A DNA stretch of 64,000 nt from Siphonodentalium dalli (lineage: Eukaryota; Mollusca; Scaphopoda; Gadilida; Siphonodentaliidae): NCBI GenBank assembly GCA_032622095.1, contig CP136064.1, positions 246,981,827 to 247,045,826 of the forward strand, written 5' to 3'. The notes beneath the pieces were generated by a model. It was not told the DNA's origin. It saw only the letters and a list, made by a program, of their open reading frames with translations, and did not search any database. Made by a program: the position numbers and the translations under genes. Below, one piece after another: positions 21,796 through 33,508 of the stretch (within the stretch, counting starts at the first letter, position 1; every line of letters begins with the position of its first letter).

Positions 21796-23469
21796 ACCCA
21801 CGCAGTGCGTTGCTTCATAAACGAATGTCTCAAGTATACCATCGCCCACACTATACAATCGGATGTCGGTCATCAGGAATGATTTAATTCTCTGACAATC
21901 GCATGCAGTTAGAAGGATGTTAGTCTATAACATTCCAAGACAGTCATTATACAATCAATAATAAGCCACATGCACATATATATATGGAGGAATATAATAT
22001 AAGCTACAATAAAATGCGATGCGAATAGATACTAAAACAAAGCTTTTTGAACAACATCATGTTTTATATAATGGTAAATTTCCAGCTGCAACATATCCTC
22101 TTGTAAATAGGTTCATATTGGACCTAAATACTCACATATAGGACTTATTTACATGTGAAATAAGCACACAGTGGATTTGTACCCATTATTCAGTTGGATG
22201 GCGCGGACCACAGTGAAAACACATTATAACGAGCGTTATCTGACAAGCCGTGAGTTGGTTTATTCGTGTTATTTTCCAATCCCTTCTCGTGAATATAAGC
22301 ACAATGCGGGCTTGTTTCATATTGAAATAGTCCTCTATAGGGCTGTTTTAATAACCACGCAGCGTTTAGGCCTATATAGAGCGTATTTGAGTTTTTAAAT
22401 AATGCCAATATGAGGTCATTTCGCGCAATTTTAAAATAAGCCCGTAATATATAGTTTGCTTATTTTCACGAGAACAGCCTGACATTTCACCATGCATCCA
22501 TCAAACTTGTAGGCTTTTCTTCATAATCGAGTTTGGAATACAAATGATATAACCCGACATCCGCTCTCTCAGTCACACACTGCACTGCTATTTATAAACA
22601 CTTTGTGCTACACTTGTTATGTTTTATTATGTATATTATATGATTGTACCATGAGGGACAAGCTCTCAGTTATGTAACTTGTGCCCAATATGAATATGTC
22701 GTTATGGATATACATTAAAATGTTTAAAGGACTATTTGGATTCGTATATAGATTAAAATTGGGCGACACTGACTAAAGATGTATGTACCGTAAAACCGCA
22801 CATGAGGGTGAGACAGGTTCAGCTTTCATGTGCACCAGGACAGTAAATTAGTCATTTCCCGACATGCACCTGTATTAATTGATGATCACGTCGGTCTGTA
22901 ATGGATTTCCGGCCAGATAACAGAGATATACGACAGGTATAATAACCCACCGTTCGTCAAATAAATCTTTGAAACATGGTCTATAGTATACAAGGTGGAA
23001 CGCCCACTAAAAACCGCATGCGACGACCTAGTGACAGACAAAACAATCATAAGTTTTACCAACTCCACGCAACATTTACAGGGCGTTCGAATAGTTCTTT
23101 GTCACGTGTACACCACCACAGTTTCCGGATGGACCAGGTTTGCATGTTTAGTAGGTTACACAGGAAAGCTAAGCATCAGGAAAATTAATGTACATGTATA
23201 CGTTTTCGATTTATAGGGGTACACTATGTTGTATGGGTATATATCATGTTCGTTTGGTCCCACACATCTGGCAGACAAGAACATTACTGGAATCAGCTAA
23301 ATACATGTGTATATAACTCTTCCCTGAACTTATAAACACTGCGCCTGAAATGCAAGTCTTACGTCTGTTATTCCTTTCATTATCCCCCCACCCAATTATC
23401 ACTATGGGATAACAACATTTCCTATATTTAGAGCACAGCACTATATATATTTGGAAGTCATAATGATGA
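21796..23469. other. Mostly unassigned; fragment of the AATAGGTTCATATTG repeat
   Basis: 22085-22420 contains AAATAGGTTCATATTGGACC, GGCGCGGACCACAGTGAAAACA and similar words that resemble the 59.6-61.0 kb units, so it is likely a diverged fragment of that family. Small related pieces occur at about 38461-38511 and 52697-52752. The remainder is unassigned. Confidence 0.45.
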
Positions 23470-23597
23470 GAACATAAGGAGCATACACTTTCTGCATTTA
23501 TTGACTTCTCCAAAGCTTTTGATACAATAAACCACAACACTTTATTGAAAAAAAACCTTGAAAAATATGGAATAAGAGGTAGTAATTATGTGGATTC
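23470..23597 (+). pseudogene. LINE reverse-transcriptase fragment (motif A region)
   Basis: Reading from 23470, the translation passes through AFIDFSKAFDTINHNTLL and then EKYGIRG. This is the motif-A segment of reverse transcriptases from non-LTR retrotransposons (CR1/L2/Jockey-like groups). In the family the aspartate of FIDFSKAFD belongs to the polymerase active site, and HNTLL plus GIRG follow at the usual spacing. One extra asparagine interrupts the KKxLEKYG run. A stop lies immediately upstream, and beyond about 23597 the sequence loses resemblance and runs into a C15 tract. Only about 40 residues of an open reading frame normally near 900-1000 residues remain, so this is a dead, truncated copy. 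The motif is distinctive; the exact clade is not determined. Confidence 0.85.
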
Positions 23598-26500
23598 AGA
23601 AGGCATGCTTTCGGCTAAACACGTGGAGCCCCCCCCCCCCCCCTTCGCGTATGTCTATGTTTGAGATCACTCTTACCAAGATTATGTATACATAAGTTTT
23701 GGGTTCGATCGAGACATGTCCGTTTTTAAATCTCCCCTATAATCACCCTTTAAGTCGAAAGTGTGCGTCATAAGGTGTTTCGTATGTGTTTTCAGCGATA
23801 TAAAAAGGTGTTTTAGAAATTAATCAAGTTTAAAGACCTTTGTTGTTGGTAGTCAAAACCTTCGATGATATCATGTTTAACAATCATTAACAGTGTGCTC
23901 ATTCATTATCCGCCATGTCCACGCTACATGGCATGACGGTTCTGTCGACTCACTCAACGGGTAGCTATTTAGTTTCATTTGATTACATATTTATCTCAAG
24001 TATCAGTGTAATGGATACACCCTATATCTCCACGAGACAATGACTCAAGTGTGTGGGATCCCAAATTCTGATCCATAACTTGGCAAGGAAAAACATTTCA
24101 GACAGCTTGCTGCAAGAATAGATGCACCTTCTGACACAGGTGATAACGCGATGTGCGAGAAAGTACGAGACCACCCTGCGACGAAAACATTCCCACAGAA
24201 AACGTTCAACCTGTATGCATTTGGAAGCCGCTTGAGGCAAAGGAAACGAAACGAAACGTCGCTCATCGGCACCGCATAGTTGCTGTATCTGCAGTTTCCT
24301 ACCCAGATGATCATTTCGATCGTAACACCGATGTTATTATTCCTTCGGTGGCCCCCTGTGAGCGGGTTATGTAAGAAATTCACTTCCAGTAAGATATTTA
24401 TCTAAGCTGAAAAGGATACTTCAACGCTAATCAACGGATAAACGATTCTTGATGTAAAATGGAACAGAATTCAATTGAATGCCTTGAAGCTAAGAGCACT
24501 TGTGACTTTGGCATAACATTTTGTTGCAAACCTTTTGAAGGAAATTGAAGCTGCGGGTGTATTTCGCTATTGGTAATGACAGTTGATAGGGTCCCCGACT
24601 CATACGCCAGGGAGCGTGTGAAGATCGCTAATCTTAAATCTTTAACATATTTCATGGAACAAGGCGATCCTGTTATCATTCGATTTAACCAGACATGGGT
24701 GTTATACAGAGCCCATTTTTTTTCTAAAACACCAATTAGGTAATGTGAGTCAAGTTCGTTATTCGCGTTTTGAAGTTTATTCTGCTGTAAAATAATAAAG
24801 TCAGTCAGTACAATCATGTGGACCGTATGTTTGAAGTATATCCCAACATCGAAGTAAAATAAGGAGTTGGCCCTCAGGTTTTGCATACACCTATATGCAT
24901 GTAGTCGGCTAAAAGTCCAGCAAACAGTTGTATGGATCACTGGTGAAACTATAAATCAGATGACGGTCATCTTCCAGAGGGATTCCACTGTTAGTCAATA
25001 AATAAAGACGAAACACTCTTGTTGGAAAGTTTCGGCCACATTGCCTTCTTCAGACAAAACAATTATAAATTTTAGATACACTCTTTGGATCAACTCAATT
25101 GTTGTCCGAACGTTTCGACTCAAGGGTGAGGGTAGAATACAATTCAGTAATATGAACACTGGGATTCGGTATTGATCCACAAGCAATCGAGAACCAATCA
25201 CTATAGGAAGTGTGTGTAGATGAGCTATAGATATTTGTCGCAGGGGTTATTTTACTTATGAGTGAAAGGGAATATATACGTGCATTTTACGAACATCTAT
25301 TAAATTGTTTCATGAGTTGTGTTTGGTGTTCAAAATTAGGGCACAATCGATACATATTTTCCTTGTAAATTACAGTTATAAACATGAGTTTTAACGAATA
25401 CTGATTTGTAAAGTGCATTTTGAATTTCCACAGCCCATGTACTGGCTTATCTCGTCAGACACACTTTTATATAGGCCTATGTTTTAAACAAATTTAAAAT
25501 CAAACCCGCTTTGGATTAGAGATTGGATTGATGACGTAGGTTCCTGGTGTGCATGTTAGCTCACATTCTGGCATAGCATAACCTTATATTATATAATATA
25601 CGGTATCTGGCATAACATGCAGTGGGAGAATAAACGAATATCCCCGAAATCTCACCGATATACGATATTTATATATATACTATATAATGTCCGAGTCTAG
25701 AATTAATGATTCTAGCCAAGCAACAGATTGGGTGGTTCAATCAACAACACTTTTCTTCTAATTATCGACAAGATCTTTGCCAGGAGCTGCAGACCATCCA
25801 ATTGTAGGCGGTAGATAAACTAAGGTTACGAAAGGAATGTTTCACCTAATGTATATACTACAGGTGCGATGTATGTTCCCGTGAACTAGTGGTGGCCTAT
25901 CTCCATCCCAATGGACAAACTACCTGGGAAATCTAACAATAATTGTAGTGGCTCGACAAAATCCGACACAGCCGGTTTACCATGTGTTGGTCGTTAATTA
26001 TCGCGCATGTAAATATAAACGCCTCAATCGGAATTCAACCAACGGACGACACTACTAACAAAGACATGACACGACCCCCATTTTACGGTGAAGACATGGG
26101 CTCTTACGTTAAAGAGATGGGATATTTCTCGGCCACTGTATACTATAAGTGAAGTCCTATATATATCCCGAAATATTTGTTTTATCCCGATCCGATATTT
26201 AACAATTTATATAATAACTATACGCATGGACCAGTAGTTCCCGTAGGAAATGACGATTAGGCAAAAAAACAATATATAAAAATCTCTGTTTCCGATAACA
26301 TTGAGATTTGTTTGTTTTAAAAAAAACCTTTCAGCCGTAAGCGACATAATATTGTAGTCACAGTCCCATGGAATATGGTAGATCCGTATGTATTGAAAAT
26401 GAGCCAACCATTGGATAAAAACATGTTGTCCCTTGAATTCAATCATTCTGCAGTAAGATCTCTACCAAAGTTGAGCTTAATAACCAACTTACATTTGCTT

Positions 26501-26660
26501 TTGGGATTGGGGAAAACCGATAAATATTCACATTGACACTCTTAACAGGTAACTATAGACTAGCCTTCTGGAGAAAATTGAAACAAAGATTGAGGCAGGC
26601 AAGACAATCTCAGCCATGCAGGGTATCGGAAACAAAGAGGTTTTTTTTTTTGCCTTTATA
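23598..26660. other. Unassigned stretch; contains C15 tract and a long chance-like frame
   Basis: A run of 15 C lies at 23629-23643. A 169-codon frame at 24431-24940 (minus) is long for this window but shows no domain I recognise, no recognisable start context, and an atypical mix of residues. At 24995-25201 (minus) a TGAAGAAGG...CCGAAAC-like pairing resembles sequence seen near the ends of Penelope-like retroelements; this is a weak resemblance only. Confidence 0.4.
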
Positions 26661-26852
26661 GTTCCCTTAGGATATGGTCAGATAATAAGTTCCCACCAAG
26701 GATTATCAATAATTCTGCTCTTGTATATTATCTCTTTTTCTGTCTGTCGTCTGCTTTTATTACCTGAACACCCCTCTAAATGAATAATATACCGTCCCAA
26801 TGTTTACTTTTATAACTGAATGGGATAATCCATTCATAGAGTGGGTTGATCT
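26661..26852 (+). mobile_element. Decayed TTAA MITE, family 1
   Basis: GTTCCCTTAGG, GTCAGATAATAAGTTCCCAC, TGTCGTCTGCTTTTATTACC and TGAACACCCCTCTAAATGAA follow the family order, ending in AATCCATTCATAGAGTGGGTT. The left terminus is lost. The uninterrupted TTGTATATTATCT here shows the TA into which another element inserted in the copy at 1678-2389. Confidence 0.75.
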
Positions 26853-28974
26853 ATATGGTTGAGACGAGAAGTGCGACATGGAATAGACCACATGCACGAT
26901 TTGTTTGTAATCACACCAGGCTGACTAGAACCATGCACAAAATACATGCATATATGCTAAATCTGGGAACATACACGTTTTCTTGAGCTTCATGCAGGCG
27001 TGGTGACCATCGGTCATTAGTGGTAGCTAGGTTCCCAAGCATGTCATCATTGGTTGGTACCACAGAGCACAGAACATCATCTCCTAAGCCAGAAATCACC
27101 ACCATCGTGGTAAGTAAGTACACTTGTCAAAGCTACTTCAAACTGCGGAAATAACTCATTGACACTTTAAACTGAAGATGTTCAAAATTATATACCGATT
27201 TCATGCGAAATTAATTTAACACAGAAGTATTAAAGCAAGTGTTCTTACGGCGACGAACCATCCATGACATCACAGAGACTGCGCACCGAGGGTGAAACAA
27301 TCAGGTGGTTTAGTTTCGTCAGTCAATCGAACGAAACCTTCTCGACCTTATGGAGTCACGACAGAATGTGATCAGGTGTGAGTTGAGTGTGAAAGGAATA
27401 GACCTATGCATAATGGCCGACTGTCATGCGAATAATTAATATGCAAGAATCTTCGTTAAGATTTCAAACGTCTGGTGTCGATGTCTACTTGTTCATAATC
27501 ATTATGTCATATTATATGTTCAAGCCGCTTATGAGAGAAGCTCTCAACCAGAAATCGACATGTAATATAACTACAAAGAATTTGCATATTTTGCAGTCTA
27601 GCACAGGACACTGGGGTGAAACTGTCGATGCCCTAGTTTGTAATATTAGACATAACGCAATGTTCTTGGCGACATATAGTAGGACGCTTTTGCGAACCAA
27701 TTACATACCGCATAAGAGTGTTCTGCCATAAAAGGAACAACGCGAGGAAACAATACTATAGTGCGTGCTAATTAGCCTTTTATATTAGAATCTATCTTTT
27801 AAAAACTACTCAATAACAGGAACCGAATCGACGAGATTCAAGGGCTGTGTGTGGTTTATATGGGACGCATATCCTCTGCACCATATCCCAAGTCGTATAC
27901 ACAAAAGCAACATCGCAAACTCATGCAAATATAAGATACAACGATCCGCCATCTCAATAACAGAAGGCGTGGTCCTTAACTACGCGTATCTTCTTCGTCT
28001 ATATGAATATTTTCTAAACTAATCCCAGCCGATGTTCTCAACCATAACTGGTGTATCCCCTAATCAGTCTTCAAAGTGTAAATTATATAAAGGATTAGAC
28101 TCCACGCCAACTGTATCTGACTGGGTCGAAGGTATATCAAACGCGGAATAAGACAGAGCCAACATGAAACAAAACACTCAACGATTTAAGAGTCACCAAC
28201 CACATGCCATGCAGACGCCGTCATTGCAGGGGAACTCGGACAAGTATTGGTGTATCTGTGTCTGTGTGAAATGTGTCAACTTCTGCCGCCAATATTTAAA
28301 ATAAAGAAAAGAGTTTTAAATACCAATGACGGTGAATGACCCAACGTGGATCTGAACAACTTTATCTAAACATATGTTCTTGACATGGACCAAAATCAAC
28401 TTTAGTTACCTATGTTTTAATATAGGGATCAAAATATAGTACACGAATTGAGGCACGGAACGATGGTCGTAATTTGTCTGGATAACAATTCATGTATATA
28501 GAAACAAAAAATATTCGCAGGATATACAGCGGGATACAGCATTTGTGTTATTTTCATTTTTGAAGGGTTCGGAGTCAAATGGACACAATGAGAATCAAGA
28601 AAAAATGGCTATAATTCACAGTAACAGCGTGCATCGGGATCACCAGCATTAACCATGCATATATTGACAGGTGCAGTATAGTTGTCGAAAACACGACAAC
28701 TTTCACGGGTGAAAAACATCTTTTCGAGAAATGCATCGAAGTAAACTAATTGCCCATTCACAGTGTAAACCAAATGCGACCAGAAATCATTAGGGCACAT
28801 GGAATTGAGCCACAAGGGAATTTCCAGAGGACAAAAATACAAATATGGTGACAGGTGCCAAGTCTATAACAGGAGCCCGTCTGCTGACACCGAGACTGCT
28901 ATACCCAGAGCGATCCTATCCCGATTCGCAGACATTAATAAAGATTTAACAGTTCTATATGACATGCAATGCCT
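26853..28974. other. Unassigned intergenic stretch
   Basis: No recognisable repeat, RNA or protein domain. Frames up to 101 codons (27426-27731 plus) have no family motif. Confidence 0.45.
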
Positions 28975-29165
28975 TTAACCCTTCCATGACGAGAGATTCC
29001 TGAAATTTACCGAAAACCCTGTACCAATGCATTCTCTTATATATGCGGGGCTTTTATAGGGAGCATCGCATATATCAGATTATACATTGGCCTAATAATA
29101 TTTACCTTGCCCTTATACGCCAGTGTATTCTCTTATATATGCGAGGCACCCTATGGGAGCATTGA
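28975..29165 (+). mobile_element. Decayed TTAA family-3 element with hairpin modules
   Basis: It begins TTAACCCTTCCATGACGAGA. A diverged hairpin module at about 29020-29092 (centre GGGGCTTTTATAGGGAGCATC) is followed by the AATATTTACCTTG spacer and half of a second module at about 29128-29165. The right terminus is missing. Confidence 0.7.
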
Positions 29166-30279
29166 GTCGTAAAAACCGGACAGGAGCTTGTGCACAGGAG
29201 CTCCATTTTGTAGTTGCTATATTAGTTTATGGTAATTATCAAAGCTATTTATTAAAAGGTCACCTTCGTATATATACGACGAAAAGCAACTGCGATTCGC
29301 AACAAACCATTTTCGAGATATAATTCCTCAGTAAGTTTCTATATGATCCTATGCAAACGACCCAGACAGAAGAAAAATAACTTTCAAGATCTTATCGCCG
29401 AAAACTCTAATGTGTTCCGAATCTCTGCGCGTAATAAAACCATTTTACAACTATTAAAATCTACTCCGGTGATAAAAGAATTCCCATTTTCACATTAATC
29501 TACTTTCTCGCTGTTTTACCGTGCGATATTTTCACAAAAACGAGACAAGCACATCAGTCTGTATGTCAACTGGCGTGTCAGCGTGACGAAAGTTTGTCTT
29601 GGCTCGTTCATTCCAGAACAATGGCTCTCCCACAGGGAGATATTAAAAGCAAGTGGATACATCATTACATCTTTCTTTAGACGATCCATTTCAATGGGAG
29701 GAGGAGGTGGTCGTATCGGGTTCATTTAGTGTGGTACATGTGTTATGAATATCCCAGACGATCGCACTCTGAAAGTCCGTGCTCACTGTCAATGACCAAC
29801 TATAAGTTCTAACGTTCGTTCAAACCACGAATATATATCGGTACTTCTATACCCCAACCTAAACTAGGAACCTGCATGGTTAGAGCTGTACAATGATCTA
29901 GATATAGTATTTTCGGTGCATCGTAGAAGTATACCTGCATCCGTCCCGCGGGTCGGGGTAGTCTTCATAGCATATATATAGCGACGCGAGCTCTTCGATT
30001 CAGGGTAATGGCGGTGTATATAAAACGTATATTCTTGTATCGCAACTTGCCACAGTAAGCTTCACTAATTATACTGCCAAATCGATTTTATCACTGTTGT
30101 TTTGTATCTGTAATATTATATGTGAACAAATGTGAAATAAAATATGTTTAAGCTATCCACCTGGCCACATATATGTATCAAATGCTCATATTGATTGGAG
30201 GGGGCCCAGGGGGGGGGGGGTGTTGCATTATGTATTCTCATACAAACGTGACATCCATCGCAAAACAGAACCACTCAGC
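29166..30279. other. Unassigned intergenic stretch
   Basis: A G12 tract lies at about 30209-30220. Nothing else recognised. Confidence 0.45.
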
Positions 30280-30487
30280 TTAAACCGTTTTAACTAAATA
30301 CTCATTGACGAGTAGTTCCCTTAGGAAATGTTCAGATAATAGGTTCGACAAACGACCAAATTATCTAAACATTCCCACCAATAAATATGAATAATTCTGG
30401 TCCTATATTAAGCTTTTTTTTCTATCTTTCGTCTGCTTTTATTACCTGAACACCCTTCTAATTAATGAATACTATTAATATACCATT
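30280..30487 (+). mobile_element. TTAA MITE, family 1, right end lost
   Basis: TTAAACCGTTTTAACTAAATACTC opens the element (shown here as two words, TTAAACCGTTTTAA and CTAAATACTC), followed by the ATTGACGAGTAGTTCCC hairpin, AGATAATAGGTTCGACAAAC, TCGTCTGCTTTTATTACCTG and AATATACCATTC. The terminal GGGTTAA is absent. Confidence 0.78.
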
Positions 30488-30639
30488 CCTTTCTCCCCCT
30501 GAGAACACATATGTATAGTCTGTCAAACGAATATATATAGGCTTTTGACTTTTCCAGTGTTGAATAGCCAGATGATGGTTCAGATTTGACACACTTTGAA
30601 GTCTGTGTCGTCCAATTGAATAACACGTAGGGTTCTGTT

Positions 30640-30752
30640 CACAGGTCCGCAAAACAAAAATTGATCCCACCGCAATAGTACTTAATCCTATAGATATTAA
30701 AAGGATTAAGTACTATTGGAGGTGGGGTCAAATTTTTTTCTGGGGACCTGTG
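30640..30752. mobile_element. hAT-like foldback with 8-bp target duplication
   Basis: The ends are CACAGGTCCGC and GGGGACCTGTG, and most of the 113 bp folds into a hairpin through AATAGTACTTAATCCT / AGGATTAAGTACTATT. The eight bases before it (GTTCTGTT) and after it (GTTCTGCT) match except for one, as expected for an 8-bp duplication in the hAT superfamily. Two further foldbacks with similar CACAGG termini and 8-bp flanking repeats lie at 38066-38140 and 51994-52104. No coding sequence. Confidence 0.8.
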
Positions 30753-31840
30753 GTTCTGCTCAGGAATCTACATACCGGTACCTTATATATACGAAGATAA
30801 TACTTAAATGTTCCCAGTCAATGTACTATACCGATAATCTACACTCATTGCACTGACTCTACGACCAAAGCGGATGATCAAGATTAGCTTTAATCACCTC
30901 AGAATCGGAGTGCACAAATTTAACATGAGATGTCTCAATCAGTCCCATTATAACGCGTTTTATAAAAACCAGCGCGAACGCAATTCATCAAAGACGATAA
31001 TGGCCATTTGAAAGTAGCTCTCTTCTGAAGATAACCAAATTAGAAAAACAATTTTTCGCCACAACAGACTTATTATTATTCTCCATAAACTCGATTATAC
31101 TTAACGAGAAATAAATATGGGACCTGTATGAGCTACAGAAAGCTAAACTGTCTCACCGTTTGTCCCACCCTTATGCGAAACACGCGGAGATCTTCATTAA
31201 TCAAGTATGCCGGGTAGCATATGACATACACATAAAGATATAGTTTGTTATATGCAACCCGTGCGTTATTAAGACCCAGACGTCTATTATGCATACATTG
31301 AAAGACCTTTTTATAAGGAAATTATCTTATCTATCCCGCGAAAACTCGTGAAGTTCACTTATCAGAATCTTCATTGAATATAGCCTCTGCATTAAAAGAA
31401 GACTTTTATTGTATTAATGGACTTTTAACAAATCTGAGACTTTAAAATAGTTATTTGAATTTTTTGTCTCTTTATGTACCAAGAACTGCCAAAATAATTA
31501 ATAATTTCACATTGTCACCAAATATCTTATTGTTTTTGCTCTATGAGAGGGAGCTTCATTCGTGTTATAATGTTGAGTTAATTTTTAAACTAAATATAAC
31601 ATCATACCCCAATACAATACAATGGAGAATAAAGTAGCCACAAATATTTCAGCCCATTGTACAAAACTGTTTATATGTGGCAGTCCGGTCAACTCAAGCA
31701 ATCAACTGGAAATAGGTCAAAGTGATAAGAGATATATGGTGGTCAGTTTGGTTTTGGTTATGAAGCATTAACTTAGAAATCATCTCAGCCCAGTTTTTCA
31801 CTGATAAACAGCCATGACATTTAGGTAATGTAACGAAAAC
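30753..31840. other. Unassigned intergenic stretch
   Basis: No recognisable element. Confidence 0.45.
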
Positions 31841-31992
31841 TAATTACCCAGTGAGAAGTCATTCCGTCACAGAATGCGCGAGGTCGCGATATCGGCCGAG
31901 ATGTTCTGGGTCAAAAGCCCTCTCACTGGGTAATTATCTAAAGCCCTCTCACTGGGTAATTATCTAAAGCCCTCTCACTGGGTCATTATCTG
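31841..31992. repeat. Foldback with three 26-bp tandem units on one arm
   Basis: TAATTACCCAGTGAGAAG at 31841 is the inverse of CTCACTGGGTAATTA further right. The right-hand side is then repeated three times at an exact 26-bp period (AAGCCC starts at 31915, 31941 and 31967). It looks like an inverted-repeat element whose right end has been tandemly multiplied. Confidence 0.85.
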
Positions 31993-32269
31993 ACTTGTCT
32001 GACTTTATCTGTCCGATTGTCTCGAGCGGAACAATAACTACCCATTCTCAGGACAATATAACTAAGCATTATTTGGACAATAACTGTGAATTCGGAAAAA
32101 AAGATATAATAGCTATGAGTTCGCACAATAAGAACTCCGCGTTGCTCCATAAACTGCCAATTTTGGAGAAATAATGCGAGAGGGAGAAGAAAAGGACTGT
32201 TTAATTAATAAGTTGAGGGTTGTTGGCTTTCTAAATGAAAATAATCAGGAAATTTCTTTAATCAAGAAA

Positions 32270-32335
32270 AACTAAGTTGACTTGACTTGAAACAAATTTT
32301 ATTTGCATACAATAATACAAAAGGGATCGGTGCAC
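32270..32335 (-). mobile_element. Possible LINE 3' tail
   Basis: Read on the minus strand, the stretch passes through GTATGCAAATAAAATTTG and ends in two TCAAG-like units. This resembles the A-rich, short-repeat tails of CR1/L2-type LINEs, and is similar in style to the tail at 61208. No coding part is visible next to it. Confidence 0.3.
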
Positions 32336-32344
32336 TGGTTTTGC

Positions 32345-32431
32345 AAGCCCCACTCCCAATACAAACACTTAAGAACCCCCACTCCCAATACAAACACTTA
32401 AGAAGCCCCACTCCCAATACAAACACTTAAG
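32345..32431. repeat. Minisatellite: three units of 29 bp
   Basis: Units start at 32345, 32374 and 32403 and read AAGCCCCACTCCCAATAC followed by AAACACTTAAG. The second has one C for G change, otherwise they are the same, so the duplication is recent. Confidence 0.95.
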
Positions 32432-32489
32432 CATACAAAATGTTGACATGACAGCTGAACATATTTACATGCATAATTTTGTGATTTTA

Positions 32490-32667
32490 TACAGTAATGC
32501 CCAAAGTAATTGACCACTTAACCACAGCAGAATTATGGGTAATTTTTCAGAATTTAGTCGGCCATTCATCGGAAAGCTCTCGGCGAGCCATATTTCCGAA
32601 TAAATCCTGAAAAATTGCCCATAATTCTGCTGTGGTTAAGTGGTCAATTACTTTGGGCATTACTGTA
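32490..32667. mobile_element. Tc1/mariner-type MITE (178 bp with TA)
   Basis: TA lies on both sides. The ends are CAGTAATGCCCAAAGTAATT and its reverse complement, and the inverted repeats extend about 60 bp each (through AACCACAGCAGAATTATGGG) around a short centre near TCGGCCATTCATCGG. TA targets with CAGT-starting ends are typical of Tc1/mariner. Arm identity is high, suggesting a fairly young copy. Confidence 0.88.
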
Positions 32668-33508
32668 GTACTTGGTGTAGTTCCTTCCATAGCTTATTGC
32701 TATATCGGTTATGCATGTTTGAAAAGGTAGCTGTCATGTGATGTAGATTGCGTGAATGTTTGTTCGTTCAAACTAACACTAAATCTAAGTCCCCCATGAT
32801 CTGGATATGATATTATGGATATATAAACTGCATTCGTAAAAAAAAAGTTATATTTTGATTGATCATTCATAAATTGTGTATCACATTAATCACATGCAAG
32901 CAATTTCAAAAATAAATTCCTGACAGATTTTGAGAAAATTCATTTTGAAGTAGTAGGAAATTTAGTCACAACTTGCGTTTGGGCCTTAATCAAGCACGTG
33001 GTAGCATATGACATAACACACAGGTAAGTCTGTCATACGCAATACGTGTATTATTAAGTGAATAAGGTGGCACACACACAAGACTTTTCCAACAATTTAG
33101 CTCTCTCTCTACCATTTACCTGGCTCAACCCATGACGCATAAACTCTAGCTATTTGTGTTTATAGTGTGTACACCTGATAGTGTCTAGACTGAACTGTTT
33201 ACCCATCACCAACATACTAGAGTCATCGCGATGGGACCGCGAACAGAGCTCTCTATTATGGTAACCAGGCATATGTGGTGTTGTCAAATATAGTCACACA
33301 CCAGGCAAAATATACAATGTTAAGTTCACAGAGGACTTTTGGCACAAAAGGTGATATCAGGAAACGACGAAGTAACTTCGGCTGTTTGCAAACGGGAGCT
33401 GCTACCGAATGTGCAAACGGCCTCGTGTCGGTCGCTGACCTTTTCACGATATAACCGAAATCAAGAGACGTGCAATAAACAAACTAGACTGACATTTCCG
33501 CTACCAAC
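32668..33508. other. Unassigned intergenic stretch
   Basis: An A9 tract lies near 32840 and a CTCTCT run near 33103. No gene or family repeat recognised. Confidence 0.45.

Noticed and set aside
24431-24940. 169-codon open frame on the minus strand as a possible gene
   Set aside because: No recognisable domain, motif or splice context, and nothing around it supports a gene. It is kept only as part of the unassigned stretch.
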